Assembly (NCBI RefSeq): GCF_012971745.1
Contig: NZ_CP048834.1
Span: 4,154,001 to 4,218,000, forward strand
Source: Starkeya sp. ORNL1
GTDB lineage: Bacteria; Pseudomonadota; Alphaproteobacteria; Rhizobiales; Xanthobacteraceae
Direction of reading: 5' to 3'
Length of the DNA stretch: 64,000 nucleotides
Part shown: positions 34,946 to 44,253 of the stretch, piece by piece
Layout of the letters: each line of letters starts with the position of its first letter
Numbering within the stretch: the stretch's first letter is position 1
Notes under the pieces: model-generated
The model's database searches: none
Seen by the model: only the letters and a program-made list of their open reading frames with translations
Told to the model about the DNA's origin: nothing
Position numbers and translations under genes: made by a program

Positions 34946-35032
34946 GCCGCGGGATGCGTGCCCAGGGAGGCGTGTCGGCTGGATTGCCGCACGTCTCCCT
35001 CGCGCTGGTTTCGGTAAAAGGGGTGCCGGATC

Positions 35033-36718
35033 ATGGACTACATCGCCTCGGCGCTGCGGCAGAATCCGGAGCTGGCGATCTTCCTGACAATTGCGGTCGG
35101 CTTCCTGATCGGGCGATTCAAATTCGGCAGTTTCAGCCTCGGCATCGTCGTCGGGTGCCTGCTGGCGGGCGTGCTGATCGGCCAACTCGGAATTCAGGTT
35201 CCCTCGTTGGTCAAGACCATCTTCTTCGATCTTTTCCTCTTCACGACCGGCTACAAGGTCGGACCGCAGTTCTTTCGGGGGCTGAAGGGCGATGCCATAC
35301 CCCAGCTCACGCTGACCGTCCTGATCTGCGTATCCTGCCTGCTGACGGCATTCATACTCTCCAAGCTGATTGGCTATGATGTCGGCACTGCGGCCGGCCT
35401 CCTCGCGGGTGCATTCTCGGAATCGACGGTGATCGGCACAGCGGGCGACGCGATCAACCGCCTCGCCCTGCCGGAGGCCGAGAGGGCGGCACTGATCAAC
35501 AATATTCCCGTTGCCTATGCCGTCACTTATCTCGTCGGAACGGCCGCCCTCGTCTGGTACATCCCGACCATCGGCCCCAAGCTGATGCGGACCACCCTGC
35601 GCGAGGAGGCGGCGCTGATCCGCGCAAAGACGCAGTCGGGTGGAGGGCTGGAGCAGGGCTTCCTCTCTGCCGCGCGTCCCTTTGATATTCGCGCCTACCG
35701 CGTCGCCAACCCGACGCTGTTCAACAGGACCATCGCCGACCTCGAGGCGACGCCGAAAGACATTCGGGCGTTCGTCGTGCGCGTTCGCAGCGGAGAACAG
35801 CTACTCGACCCCGCTCCCACGCTTGTCATTCGGGAAGGCGATGTCATCGCGGTGATATCCCGGCATGAGGTTCATGCGCTGCGCGGCGATGTGATCGGAC
35901 CCGAGGTCAGCGACAAGGCGCTGCTCGATCTGCCGGTCGAGTCCCTGGATGTGGTCGTCACCAACCGGAAATTCGTTGGAAAGTCATTGGGCGAACTGGC
36001 AAGCCTCGATCTGGCGCGAGGCGTGTTCCTGTCGAAGCTGTTGCGATCCGGGCTGGAGATCCCGGTAGCCCCCAATACGCGGATCGACCGGGGCGATGTC
36101 ATGCGCCTGATCGGCACCGTCACCGACGTGGAGCGGGCGGCGAAGGACATCGGCTATCCCGACCGCTCCACGGCTGCCACGGACATGATCTTCGTAGGTA
36201 CGGGAATATTTCTTGGCGGACTCGTCGGACTGCTCTCTGTGGTGGTCTGGGGCGTGCCGCTGACGCTGACCGCGAGCGGCGGGGCGCTGGTGATGGGCCT
36301 GGTCTTCGGTTGGCTGCGAAGCGCATATCCGTTCTTCGGCCGCATCCCGGAGGCGGCCGTATGGATTTTCGACACGCTTGGACTGACCATCTTTATTGGC
36401 ATTGTCGGCTTGAGCGCAGGACCGAGCTTCGTCTCCGGCCTGCAGACCACCGGCGCCAGCCTGGTCGTCGTGGGCCTTGTGTCGTCGCTGCTTCCTCACA
36501 CGCTCGGCATCCTCTTCGGCCGCTATGTGTTGAAGATGAACCCGCTCATCGTCCTTGGCGCCTGCGCCGGCGCAGGGACCATCACCGCCGCGCTCCGTGC
36601 GGTGCAGGATGAAGCCCAAAGCAGCTATCCCGCGCTCGGCTACACCGTCCCCTATGCTGTCGGCAACATTCTGCTCACGGCGTGGGGACCGGTCCTCGTT
36701 GCAATGATGTCGTTCTGA
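35033..36718 (+). CDS. Aspartate:alanine exchanger (AspT/YidE) family transporter 2
   Basis: This is a 561-residue paralogue of the preceding gene with the same layout: membrane half (FFDLFLFTTGYKVGPQFF, GAFSESTVIGTAGDAI), two TrkA-C-like domains near residues 215-380, and a second membrane half (TLGLTIFIGIVGLSAGPSF). ATG 35033 follows AAAAGGGG. It is clearly diverged from the first copy rather than a recent duplicate. Both genes follow the decarboxylase in the same direction and probably share its transcript. They may have different substrates or act together. Confidence 0.9.
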   Translation: MDYIASALRQNPELAIFLTIAVGFLIGRFKFGSFSLGIVVGCLLAGVLIGQLGIQVPSLVKTIFFDLFLFTTGYKVGPQFFRGLKGDAIPQLTLTVLICVSCLLTAFILSKLIGYDVGTAAGLLAGAFSESTVIGTAGDAINRLALPEAERAALINNIPVAYAVTYLVGTAALVWYIPTIGPKLMRTTLREEAALIRAKTQSGGGLEQGFLSAARPFDIRAYRVANPTLFNRTIADLEATPKDIRAFVVRVRSGEQLLDPAPTLVIREGDVIAVISRHEVHALRGDVIGPEVSDKALLDLPVESLDVVVTNRKFVGKSLGELASLDLARGVFLSKLLRSGLEIPVAPNTRIDRGDVMRLIGTVTDVERAAKDIGYPDRSTAATDMIFVGTGIFLGGLVGLLSVVVWGVPLTLTASGGALVMGLVFGWLRSAYPFFGRIPEAAVWIFDTLGLTIFIGIVGLSAGPSFVSGLQTTGASLVVVGLVSSLLPHTLGILFGRYVLKMNPLIVLGACAGAGTITAALRAVQDEAQSSYPALGYTVPYAVGNILLTAWGPVLVAMMSF

Positions 36719-36898
36719 CGCCAAACCGCCGGGTGTCCTGCGACCTCGCCTCGTGGCATGGCGGCGGCGGCGTCTGACCCCAGGCCTTTGACTTCCCCAT
36801 TTGATGGTCGAGCAAGTTTAACATCCCGAACTTGACCAAAATCAATGCCGGCTTCCGCGGAAGGCTCAAAGTTACAATGAGGCTTCTGGGAGGGCGAA

Positions 36899-38041
36899 AT
36901 GGGGAGCGTCACTTCAGACTTAATAATGAATTCATCGCCAGTTCAAATCCTGGCGCGCGCATTTCTTCCCGATATAATCGAAGATCTTGGATCGAATTAC
37001 TTCGAGTTAATTGGATCAATTAATAACATCGAAAAATTGCCGCGAAGCGAGGTGCCCACAGAGTATCATCGGCTGGCAAATTTATTGAAGAACGCGGCCG
37101 AACTCACCGACTGCGAGCATATCGGGATATTGCTTGGCCAGGCCGGCGACACGGATTCGTTCGGGCCACTTTACTTCGAAGCCTTGAAGGCACCGACGAT
37201 CCGGTCTGCCATCAGCGGGATCGCCGCGGAGTTCCGCTCGCAGGATCGGGGCGCGATCATCGAACTGACGACTGGGGATGTCGCTTGCCTGAGGTACATA
37301 ATCATAGACCCTGCGATCGATAGCGGCGCGATCATTTCGGATGCTGCTCTGGCAATCGCCAGGCGAATTCTGGTCGAGCTGTGCGGTCCCGGCTGGGCGG
37401 CTGAACTGGTGGAACTTTCGCGGCGAGAACCGCGCGACTGCCGCCCCTATCGTCACCACTTCAGATGTCCCATCGCCTTCAATTCGACCGTGGCCGCCAT
37501 CCACTTTGACGGTGCATGGCTCGATCGGCCCATAGCCACCCGCCGCGTCCCTCGCCACCTTGCTGCTGAACTCATTCCGCGCGCGTCCGGCGACCCGGAA
37601 ATGACCGAGCGCGTCGTGCTGCAATTAAGCCGCAGCATCTCGACGGGAGCAGCAATTTCCGCAAGCAAGGTCGCCCGGCTCTTTGGGATTTGCGACAGAA
37701 CCCTCCAGCGTGAATTGACGAAAGCACAGACGAGCTATCGCTGCCTTTCGGACGATGTGCATTTCGGCGTGGCCAAGCGCCTCCTCCAGGATACCGACAT
37801 GCCCGTCACGGAGATCGCCCTGGCCTTGGGTTATGCCGATGCCTCGGTGCTGACCCGTGCGTTCACCCGCTGGGCGGGAACCTGCCCCTCGGAATGGCGA
37901 TCCCGCAAACAGCCGCAATCTGCCGTGCCGACCGATGCGGAGGAAACTGTGCAGCGTCCTGCGGCCGCGCAAAACGCCCTGAGACCGCCGCCCATTTGCG
38001 CCCAGGCGCGCCGAGAGGTGCGCTCGCGCGCTGTAATTTGA
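36899..38041 (+). CDS. AraC family regulator with arabinose-binding-type N-domain
   Basis: This is a 380-residue regulator starting at ATG 36899 after GGGAGGG. Residues 20-200 match the AraC-associated ligand domain found in OruR/GbdR-like activators (ILARAFLPDIIEDLG; YHRLANLLKNAAELT; GPLYFEALKAPTIRSAISG). Residues 245-350 are the HTH pair with SKVARLFGICDRTLQRELT and ALALGYADASVLTRAFTRWAG-CPSEWR. It has an unusual 50-residue Arg/Pro-rich tail. It follows the decarboxylase/exchanger genes by 180 bp on the same strand and is the natural candidate activator of that locus. Confidence 0.87.
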   Translation: MGSVTSDLIMNSSPVQILARAFLPDIIEDLGSNYFELIGSINNIEKLPRSEVPTEYHRLANLLKNAAELTDCEHIGILLGQAGDTDSFGPLYFEALKAPTIRSAISGIAAEFRSQDRGAIIELTTGDVACLRYIIIDPAIDSGAIISDAALAIARRILVELCGPGWAAELVELSRREPRDCRPYRHHFRCPIAFNSTVAAIHFDGAWLDRPIATRRVPRHLAAELIPRASGDPEMTERVVLQLSRSISTGAAISASKVARLFGICDRTLQRELTKAQTSYRCLSDDVHFGVAKRLLQDTDMPVTEIALALGYADASVLTRAFTRWAGTCPSEWRSRKQPQSAVPTDAEETVQRPAAAQNALRPPPICAQARREVRSRAVI

Positions 38042-38046
38042 GGCGA

Positions 38047-38727
38047 TTAGGCTTCGGAATACGGCGCGGCGGCCCCGGCCTCCATAACGCGGGAGGCGTT
38101 CTCCTCGGGCGGCGTCGAACCACCTGCTGTACTCGATCGATCACGCGCACGGCGCTTTCTTCCGCCTATTTCCCCGCGATCCTGAAGAATTCTCAGTGAT
38201 CTCGACAACGTTTCAGGCGTTATAGCCAGGTAATCCGCCACATCCTTGTGACTTATGGGCATTCGCCGCGGGCTGGTCGCGCCGCCAAATATGCCATGCT
38301 TCAACAGAAACTCGAAAAACCAGGAGACGCGGTCAACGGCCGAAAGATGTGCGACCCGTTCGACGTGATGGGCAAGCTCTCGATAGGCTTGCGTGGAATG
38401 ATCCATCAATTCCAGTGCGGCCAACGAATTGGCGGCGCATAATTCCATCACGGAATGCAGGGAATATCGGATCAGATCGACGGCTGTGACAGCCTCTGCC
38501 GAAGTATTGCGCCGCTCGCTGCAAATTCCGAAGATTTCGCCTGGTATGGCAAAACGGACGATCTGCCGTGCTCCCTGCGGGCCATTGACCTGTAGACGTA
38601 CGCAGCCTCGCCGGATGCGGTACATCGCCTCCGAGAGTTCGTCTTCATCATAAATGACCTGTCCCTTTTGAAACCGGACCGGCCAATGGGCAGCCTGATC
38701 CAGGGCGGACATGTCCCCTCTCAGCAT
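38047..38727 (-). CDS. Crp/Fnr family transcriptional regulator
   Basis: This is a 226-residue regulator with an N-terminal cyclic-nucleotide-binding beta-roll (RFQKGQVIYDEDELSEAMYRIRRGCVRL...GEIFGI) and a C-terminal Crp-type HTH (ISHKDVADYLAITPETLSRSLRILQDRG). It lacks the N-terminal Cys cluster of FNR, so it is unlikely to hold an iron-sulphur cluster. ATG 38727 or 38712 may be the start. A TTGAT-N4-GTCAA box lies about 80 bp upstream. It is convergent with the AraC gene with almost no gap. Confidence 0.88.
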   Translation of the reverse strand: MLRGDMSALDQAAHWPVRFQKGQVIYDEDELSEAMYRIRRGCVRLQVNGPQGARQIVRFAIPGEIFGICSERRNTSAEAVTAVDLIRYSLHSVMELCAANSLAALELMDHSTQAYRELAHHVERVAHLSAVDRVSWFFEFLLKHGIFGGATSPRRMPISHKDVADYLAITPETLSRSLRILQDRGEIGGRKRRARDRSSTAGGSTPPEENASRVMEAGAAAPYSEA

Positions 38728-38805
38728 GGCAGCGGCTCGACATTCCGGACAGCATAGTACTCATTTACTGTAGTACCTTACGCCGCATGCGCGCAATTGC
38801 ATATG

Positions 38806-38819
38806 TTGATTTTGGTCAA
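38806..38819. promoter_or_regulatory. FNR/FixK-type binding site
   Basis: TTGAT-TTTG-GTCAA matches the TTGA-N6-TCAA core recognised by FNR, FixK and Dnr proteins. It lies about 80 bp upstream of the Crp/Fnr gene start and just past the 3' end of the BON gene, so the Crp/Fnr gene is its likely target. Control by oxygen or autoregulation would follow if it is bound. Confidence 0.55.
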
Positions 38820-38899
38820 TATTCATCTTGGAGATTTCCGTAGCGGGCGCCAAGCCGAATACTGTCCCGGAGCGGCTCGATCGATCGGGAGCGGCAGGT

Positions 38900-39550
38900 T
38901 CAGGACACGACGAGCAGATCCTCGACTGCCAGGACACCTGGTGCCGACCACGCCGCGCGCTCGGCCGCGGAACGCTCCAACCAGGTGCTCACCTTGCCTT
39001 CCAGCGTTACCATGTTGCCGTTTTTGACGATCACGCGAATGGCGCGGGCCTCGAGTTCGGCGCTGCGGCTCAGCGCCGCCTCGATGGCCTTCCCGATGTC
39101 GTACGCAGCATCCGCGCACGGCCTGAGCTCGATCAGGTTCGTGACGCCAACGACCCCGCTGAGCCTGCCGACGGCGCTCTCGGCCGCTTGCCGCTGGTAG
39201 TGCCAGTCAACTGTACCGCCGAGTTCGACCCATCCTTTCTTGACCCCGACCTTGACGCCGCTCGGCACCCTTTCGTCCCACTCCAGAGTGTTGCGCGATC
39301 GACGGGTGATTTCGGCGTCGTTCAGGATCTTGCCGGATGGACAGCTCACTTCGATCTGCTCGGTGACAAAGCGCACGCTCTTGACGCGGCAAGCGGCCTT
39401 CTTCGCTGCTCGCTTCTCCGCATGGCTGCGCACGTGTCCCGTCAACGTCACTGCTCCGTCACCGACCGCGACGTTGATGTGGCTGGCGTCGACACTGGGC
39501 TCGAAATCGAGTTCGTCGGTGATGATGAGCCGTAATTGCTTGTCGTTCAT
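38900..39550 (-). CDS. Triple BON-domain protein
   Basis: This is a 216-residue protein with three BON domains at about residues 1-68, 75-142 and 147-216. Each shows the pattern VxVxxGxVTLxGxVxxxxEKxxAxxAAxxVxGVxxV. It has no signal peptide and no LysM or lipobox, unlike OsmY, so it is probably cytoplasmic or exported in another way. GGAGG lies six bases before ATG 39550, which decides this start over the ATG two codons earlier. BON proteins bind phospholipid or are induced by stress. It lies downstream of an AI-2E transporter on the same strand. Confidence 0.88.
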   Translation of the reverse strand: MNDKQLRLIITDELDFEPSVDASHINVAVGDGAVTLTGHVRSHAEKRAAKKAACRVKSVRFVTEQIEVSCPSGKILNDAEITRRSRNTLEWDERVPSGVKVGVKKGWVELGGTVDWHYQRQAAESAVGRLSGVVGVTNLIELRPCADAAYDIGKAIEAALSRSAELEARAIRVIVKNGNMVTLEGKVSTWLERSAAERAAWSAPGVLAVEDLLVVS

Positions 39551-39734
39551 ACTCATCCTCCAGTGCGCGAAGCTGTTCCGCGAGACGGAAGTGATCTGTG
39601 CAATCGCTGCGATACTCTCGGGTTACTCGTTTACGAACAGGACATCCGTTGTGCGAACCATAGAGGCGGCCCGCGCGGGAAGCCGTGCAGCAGGAGAAGG
39701 AGGCCGTCGCTGGTCTCACCTCCGAGATCGGCAT

Positions 39735-40877
39735 TCAGCTGCCTTCAGTTCCATCAGGTTCCGCTTCCGTTTCGCGGAGCCATTCTGCGAACAGCACATA
39801 GCCAACAGACAAGACCACCGGCCCGGTGAAGAGGCCGATCATGCCATCGACGAGAAGTCCCCCGAGAACTCCGATCAGGATCAGCGGCATCGGCACGTCG
39901 AGGCCGCGGGCCAGCATCAATGGCCTGAGCACATTGTCGCTCGCTCCCGCAATACCCGTCCAGACTGCAAAGATGACCGCGGTGGACGTAGGCTCGTGCA
40001 TGAAGATGTAAACGATTGTCGGCAAGGTTATCAGCGCCACGGGTATCTGGAGTATTCCGAATATGAGCGCCAACAATGACAATGCGCCGGCGGAGGCAAG
40101 TCCAACCCCGAAGAAGCCGATTCCCACCAGCACCGCCTGAATGAACGCCACGCCGATAACGCCCTGCACCACCGCGCGGATCGTTGACGTTATCAGCGCA
40201 ATGAAGAGCTTGGCACGCCTGTTACCGGCGACACGGGCAGTGACGGCCGCCGCGAAGCGTTGCGCTTCATCGCCGTAGGCAAGCAGCACCGAGGCGAGGA
40301 GCAGGGAAACCAGTCCGGTGAGCAGTCCTCCTGCCAACCCGGCGGCAAAGCCGCCGAGCCAATTTGCGCCGTCACGTATCTGCTCCCGATACTGCTGCAA
40401 CGCGGCCGGCAGATCATTGGCGATGGCGTCCCATCGCTCGCTCAATCGCGCGCCGATCATGGGAATCCGCTCCAGCCAGATGGGCCGGGCAGGGATGGGA
40501 ACGCCATATTCGTTTATGTAGGCGACGATCTGCGCCGCAGAGCGGATGACAGAATCTGTCGCCAACACGATCGGCAGCAGAATCAATAGGCTCCCGGCCA
40601 CGCCGATGATCACGGCAGAGACGGCATTGTTCATGCCCGTGCGCTGGCGAAGCCAGACATGCAAGGGATTTACCATAACCGCCATCAGAATGGTCCAAAG
40701 CAGCACCATGAGGAACGGGCTCATGATGCGGAAGCACGCATAGGCGAGCGCGGCGATGAGGGCCAACCGCAAGGCCACATCGACGAACGCATGAGCCGTC
40801 AATGGGTTTTTCGCTTCGGGCACCCTCATGACCTCGGATCCATGATCCTCCCGCGTAATGAGGGTGGGCTTCGGCAT
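39735..40877 (-). CDS. AI-2E family transporter
   Basis: This is a 380-residue inner-membrane protein of the AI-2E (TqsA/PerM/YhhT-like) family with eight predicted helices: two N-terminal pairs (MSPFLMVLLWTILMAVMVNPLH, SAVIIGVAGSLLILLPIVLA), a soluble segment, and four C-terminal helices. The tail ILIGVLGGLLVDGMIGLFTGPVVLSVGYVLFAEWL is the family's most conserved region. AAGG precedes ATG 40877. Members export autoinducers, sodium or other solutes; the cargo here is unknown. Confidence 0.88.
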   Translation of the reverse strand: MPKPTLITREDHGSEVMRVPEAKNPLTAHAFVDVALRLALIAALAYACFRIMSPFLMVLLWTILMAVMVNPLHVWLRQRTGMNNAVSAVIIGVAGSLLILLPIVLATDSVIRSAAQIVAYINEYGVPIPARPIWLERIPMIGARLSERWDAIANDLPAALQQYREQIRDGANWLGGFAAGLAGGLLTGLVSLLLASVLLAYGDEAQRFAAAVTARVAGNRRAKLFIALITSTIRAVVQGVIGVAFIQAVLVGIGFFGVGLASAGALSLLALIFGILQIPVALITLPTIVYIFMHEPTSTAVIFAVWTGIAGASDNVLRPLMLARGLDVPMPLILIGVLGGLLVDGMIGLFTGPVVLSVGYVLFAEWLRETEAEPDGTEGS

Positions 40878-41103
40878 CCCACCTTGTCGGGTTCTTCCGC
40901 TTTTGTGCCGTTGCCGAACGACGTGCTCTAAAGGTGCCCCGGAAATGCCCCGACTACACGGAATTCAGCGGATTCTGATCCTATCGATTATATCGTTGCG
41001 CCGGCGCTTGCTTGACCATTTGCGTCAGCCCGGTGACAGGGCGAGCGACAGAACTCATGCCTCTGGATTTCTCAGCTATCGCGAGCCGCCGCGAGCGAGA
41101 ATT

Positions 41104-41180
41104 TGGTGTCCCGGAAGGGATTCGAACCCCTGACCTGCGGTTTAGGAAACCGCTGCTCTATCCTGCTGAGCTACCGGGAC
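41104..41180 (-). tRNA. tRNA-Arg (anticodon CCU)
   Basis: Read on the minus strand, a 7-bp acceptor stem GTCCCGG/CCGGGAC, a D-arm with AGCTCAGCAGGATAGAGC, an anticodon loop TTCCTAA (anticodon CCT, decoding AGG) and the T-arm GGTTCGAATCC form a complete cloverleaf. The 3' CCA is encoded, after an A discriminator. Plus-strand frames through it encode the familiar spurious peptide GIRTPDLRFRKPL and are not genes. Confidence 0.95.
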
Positions 41181-41345
41181 CAACCGATGTGGCCGTATCG
41201 TGCGACGGGTGCACGGCACAGCCACGCTTATGATCGGATCGGGGTAAGTGTTCAAGAGCCGAGCAAGCCGGAGCTGATGCATGTTGCGATTGACGTCGCC
41301 GCGCATCGCGTTCGCAATAGGGGCATCTTGCGGGAATAGCGGCTC

Positions 41346-41516
41346 ATGATCGCGATCGGTTGCCTTGCTCCTCTGATCCTCGCCGTCGCCGGCATCATCG
41401 GCGGCCATCTGGTCGCCGGCTCCGACGGCGCGCTCTGGGGCGGCGGCATCGGCGTCGTTGCCGGCGGCGTGATCCTCGGCGCGTTCGGCTGGCTGGCGGG
41501 GCGGCTCAAGGAATAG
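41346..41516 (+). CDS. 56-residue Gly-rich membrane protein
   Basis: The frame starts at ATG 41346 and ends with TAG at 41514-41516. The product has two hydrophobic helices (MIAIGCLAPLILAVAGIIGG and GGGIGVVAGGVILGAFGWLAG) with a short loop LVAGSDGALWG and a basic end RLKE. Proteins of this shape and size are common and conserved in Rhizobiales, but their function is unknown. It is convergent with the SDR gene that follows. Confidence 0.6.
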   Translation: MIAIGCLAPLILAVAGIIGGHLVAGSDGALWGGGIGVVAGGVILGAFGWLAGRLKE

Positions 41517-41538
41517 CGCGCCGCCCCCGTCGCCCGTA

Positions 41539-42438
41539 TCACCGCCCACGCGCCGGCTTCAGCACATCCTCCAGTCCGATGCGCCGCAGCAGCTCGGCGC
41601 GGACCCGGTCCGCGACGCCGTTGACGATCTCGGCGCCGTCGGACGACGGGTCGATGTGGACGCGGAACGTGCGCTTGCCGAACGGGGTGTCGACCACGCG
41701 GGCAATGGCGCGGGCCACTTCCTCGGGATCGGCGTCTTCCGGCCCCAGCATGGCCAAACCCTTGAGCGCGGTCTCGGCGAGATCGGCGGTCGGGCCGTCG
41801 GCATACGCGCTCGCCCGCGCCTCGTCCGCCGGCTTGCCGGAATGGGTGAAATGATTGGTGCCCTTTGTGAAGGCGCCGGGCACGATAATCGAGGTCTCGA
41901 TGCCCCAGCGCGCCAGTTCGCCGGCATAGCTCACCGCAAGTGCGTCCATGCCCGCCTTGGCGGCGAAGTAGGGCGCGAGATAGGGAGGCGTGCCGCCGCG
42001 CGTGCTCGATGACGACACCCAGACCAAGAGGCCCTTGCCCTGCTTGCGCAGCGGCGGCAGCGCCGCGCGGTTCACCCGCTGCGTGCTCAGCACATTGATG
42101 TCGTAGAGCTGCGCGAACTGCTCCGGGGTGAAGGCTTCCGCCGGGCCGAACGACATGTGGCCGGCATTGTGCACCACCACGTCGAGCCGACCATGCTCGG
42201 CTATGAGTTTGGCGATGGCGGCATCGACGGATTGCTGTGAGGCGACGTCGAGCTCGATGGTGCGCAGGTCGACGCCGTGTTCCTTTGCATAGGCCGCGAC
42301 GGCTGCGACCTGCGGGGCATTGCGCCCGAGGGTCTCGCGCATGCTGGCATAGACGGTGTGGCCGGCGGCCGCGAGTTCATTGGCGGCCATGCCGCCGAAG
42401 CCGCTGGAGGCGCCGGTGACGAGGATGATGTAGGACAT
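41539..42438 (-). CDS. Short-chain dehydrogenase/reductase 1
   Basis: This is a 299-residue NAD(P)-dependent oxidoreductase of the extended-C-terminus classical SDR type. The nucleotide loop TGASSGFG lies near residue 8 (typically NADP-preferring), followed by HNAGHMSFG, the catalytic S in VSSSS and the Y-x3-K pair in PYFAAKAG. GGGAGAAAG precedes ATG 42438. It lies 15 bp downstream of another SDR on the same strand and is divergently controlled with a LysR gene. The substrate is unknown. Confidence 0.9.
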   Translation of the reverse strand: MSYIILVTGASSGFGGMAANELAAAGHTVYASMRETLGRNAPQVAAVAAYAKEHGVDLRTIELDVASQQSVDAAIAKLIAEHGRLDVVVHNAGHMSFGPAEAFTPEQFAQLYDINVLSTQRVNRAALPPLRKQGKGLLVWVSSSSTRGGTPPYLAPYFAAKAGMDALAVSYAGELARWGIETSIIVPGAFTKGTNHFTHSGKPADEARASAYADGPTADLAETALKGLAMLGPEDADPEEVARAIARVVDTPFGKRTFRVHIDPSSDGAEIVNGVADRVRAELLRRIGLEDVLKPARGR

Positions 42439-42453
42439 TGTTCTTTCTCCCGC

Positions 42454-43194
42454 TCAGATGATGCCGCCATTGGCGCGTAGCACCTGGCCGTTGATCCAGG
42501 AGCCGTCCGGGCCGGCGAGGAAGGCGACGGTGTTGGCGATGTCCTGCGGCTGGCCGAGCCGCTCCAGCGGGGCGAGCTTGGCCAGGTGGTCGATCATCTC
42601 CTGCGGCTTGCCGTCCAGGAACAGCCCGGTTGCGGTCGGGCCCGGGGCCACGGCATTGACGGTGATGTTGCGGCCGCGCAGCTCCTTGGAGAGCACGTGG
42701 GTCATCGCCTCGACACCCGCCTTGCTGGCGGCATAGACGGCATAGGTCGGCTGGTAGAGGCCGACGACGCTGGAAGAGAAATTGACGATGTGCCCGCCGG
42801 TGCGCAGGCGCCTGGCCGCCTCGCGCAGCGTGTTGAAGGTGCCCTTCAGATTGACCGACACGACGCGATCGAACAGCGCGTCGTCGGCGTCCGCGATGCT
42901 GGCGAGCGGCATGATGCCGGCATTGTTCACCAGCACGTCGACGCCGCCGAAGGCGGCCTCGGCCGAATCGAACATGCGGCGCACGGCATCGGCATCGCTG
43001 ACGTCGGCCTTGGCGGTCAGCGCCTTGCCGCCGGCCTGCTCGATGGTGTGGGCGAGCGCCTCGGCGGGGGCGGCATCGCCGGAGTAATTGATGATGACGG
43101 TGAAGCCGTCCCTGGCGAGGCGGTCGGCGATCGCGGCGCCGATGCCGCGAGAGGCGCCGGTGACGATGGCGACTTTTCCGGTTGCGTTTGACAT
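42454..43194 (-). CDS. Short-chain dehydrogenase/reductase 2
   Basis: This is a 246-residue classical SDR: TGASRGIG cofactor loop, NNAGIM, catalytic S in NFSSSVVGLYQP and Y-x3-K in YAASKAG, PGPTATGLF after the active site, and the C-terminal WINGQVLRANGGI. It resembles the 3-ketoacyl-ACP-reductase-like SDRs often annotated FabG or glucose dehydrogenase. It is the first gene of a two-SDR operon, divergent from the LysR regulator with a 111-bp gap, and so is its probable target. Confidence 0.92.
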   Translation of the reverse strand: MSNATGKVAIVTGASRGIGAAIADRLARDGFTVIINYSGDAAPAEALAHTIEQAGGKALTAKADVSDADAVRRMFDSAEAAFGGVDVLVNNAGIMPLASIADADDALFDRVVSVNLKGTFNTLREAARRLRTGGHIVNFSSSVVGLYQPTYAVYAASKAGVEAMTHVLSKELRGRNITVNAVAPGPTATGLFLDGKPQEMIDHLAKLAPLERLGQPQDIANTVAFLAGPDGSWINGQVLRANGGII

Positions 43195-43305
43195 TGCCTT
43201 GTCTCCTGGCCGGCACCGCGCCGGCAGGGAAAGTGCTACGCCTTTCGCTGTTACGGATAATCTGGTCTATTCCGGCAAGATAATTCGGATATTGGGAACA
43301 ATTGT

Positions 43306-44229
43306 GTGGACCGGATCGACGCCATGCGCGCCTTCAACCGGATCGTGGAGCGGCGCAGCTTCACGCTTGCAGCGCAGGATCTCGGTCTGCCGCGCTCGAC
43401 CCTCACCGAGGCGGTGCAGCAGATGGAGGCGCGCCTTGGAGTCCGGCTGCTGCAGCGCACGACGCGGCAGGTGCGGCCGACGCTCGATGGCGAGGCCTAT
43501 TACCGGCGCTGCCTGTCGATCCTCGCCGATATCGAGGAGGCCGAATCCGCCTTTACCGGCGCCACGCCCAAGGGCGCGTTGCGCATCGATGTGCACGGCA
43601 CGTTGGCGCGGCATTTCATGCTGCCGGGCCTGCCGCATTTCCTCGCGCGTTATCCGGACATCCATCTGCACATTGGCGAGGGCGACCGCTTCGTCGATCT
43701 CATCCGCGAGGGCGTCGATTGCGTGCTGCGCGTCGGCCAGCCGGCGGACGGCTCGATGGTCGGGCGGAGGATCGCGCTGCTGGAGGAGGGCACCTTCGCC
43801 AGCCCGGCCTACCTCGCCCGGTACGGCACGCCGCAATCACCGGACGCGCTCGACGGTCACCTCATGATCGGCTTCGTTTCCTCGGCGAGCGGCAATGTGA
43901 TCCCGCTGGAATTCACCGTCGGCGGGCAGGTGCGAAATGTGGTGATTCCGACGGCGCTCACCGTGATGGCGGCGGAGACCAATGCCGCCGCCGCGCTGCT
44001 CGGACTGGGATTGATCCAGGTGCCGCGCTATCGCGTCGCCCGCGAGTTGGCTGCGGGCGAACTCATCGAGGTGCTCGGCGATTTCCCGCCGTCCCCTTCG
44101 CCGGTCTATGTGCTCTACCCGCACAGCCGCCAGCTCTCGCCGCGGGTGCGGGTGTTCATCGACTGGATCGCGGGTGAGTTCGCCGCGCGCGTGCCGGCGA
44201 GCCAGGTCGGAAAGGCTGGTCCGCAATAG
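43306..44229 (+). CDS. LysR family transcriptional regulator
   Basis: This is a 307-residue regulator starting at a GTG. Residues 1-60 are the LysR winged helix (MDRIDAMRAFNRIVERRSFTLAAQDLGLPRSTLTEAVQQME), followed by a linker and a periplasmic-binding-like effector domain (GALRIDVHGTLARHFMLPGLPHFLARYPDIHLHIGEG...). It belongs to the CrgA/DmlR-like group. It is transcribed away from the two SDR genes, the classical arrangement for controlling them. The effector is unknown. Confidence 0.9.
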   Translation: MDRIDAMRAFNRIVERRSFTLAAQDLGLPRSTLTEAVQQMEARLGVRLLQRTTRQVRPTLDGEAYYRRCLSILADIEEAESAFTGATPKGALRIDVHGTLARHFMLPGLPHFLARYPDIHLHIGEGDRFVDLIREGVDCVLRVGQPADGSMVGRRIALLEEGTFASPAYLARYGTPQSPDALDGHLMIGFVSSASGNVIPLEFTVGGQVRNVVIPTALTVMAAETNAAAALLGLGLIQVPRYRVARELAAGELIEVLGDFPPSPSPVYVLYPHSRQLSPRVRVFIDWIAGEFAARVPASQVGKAGPQ

Positions 44230-44253
44230 AAAACGTGCTGTGACCGCGCCTTT

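Noticed and set aside
41012..41233. Plus-strand frame encoding GIRTPDLRFRKPLLYPAELPGP
   Set aside because: This is the familiar false peptide produced by reading across the antisense of a tRNA-Arg gene.
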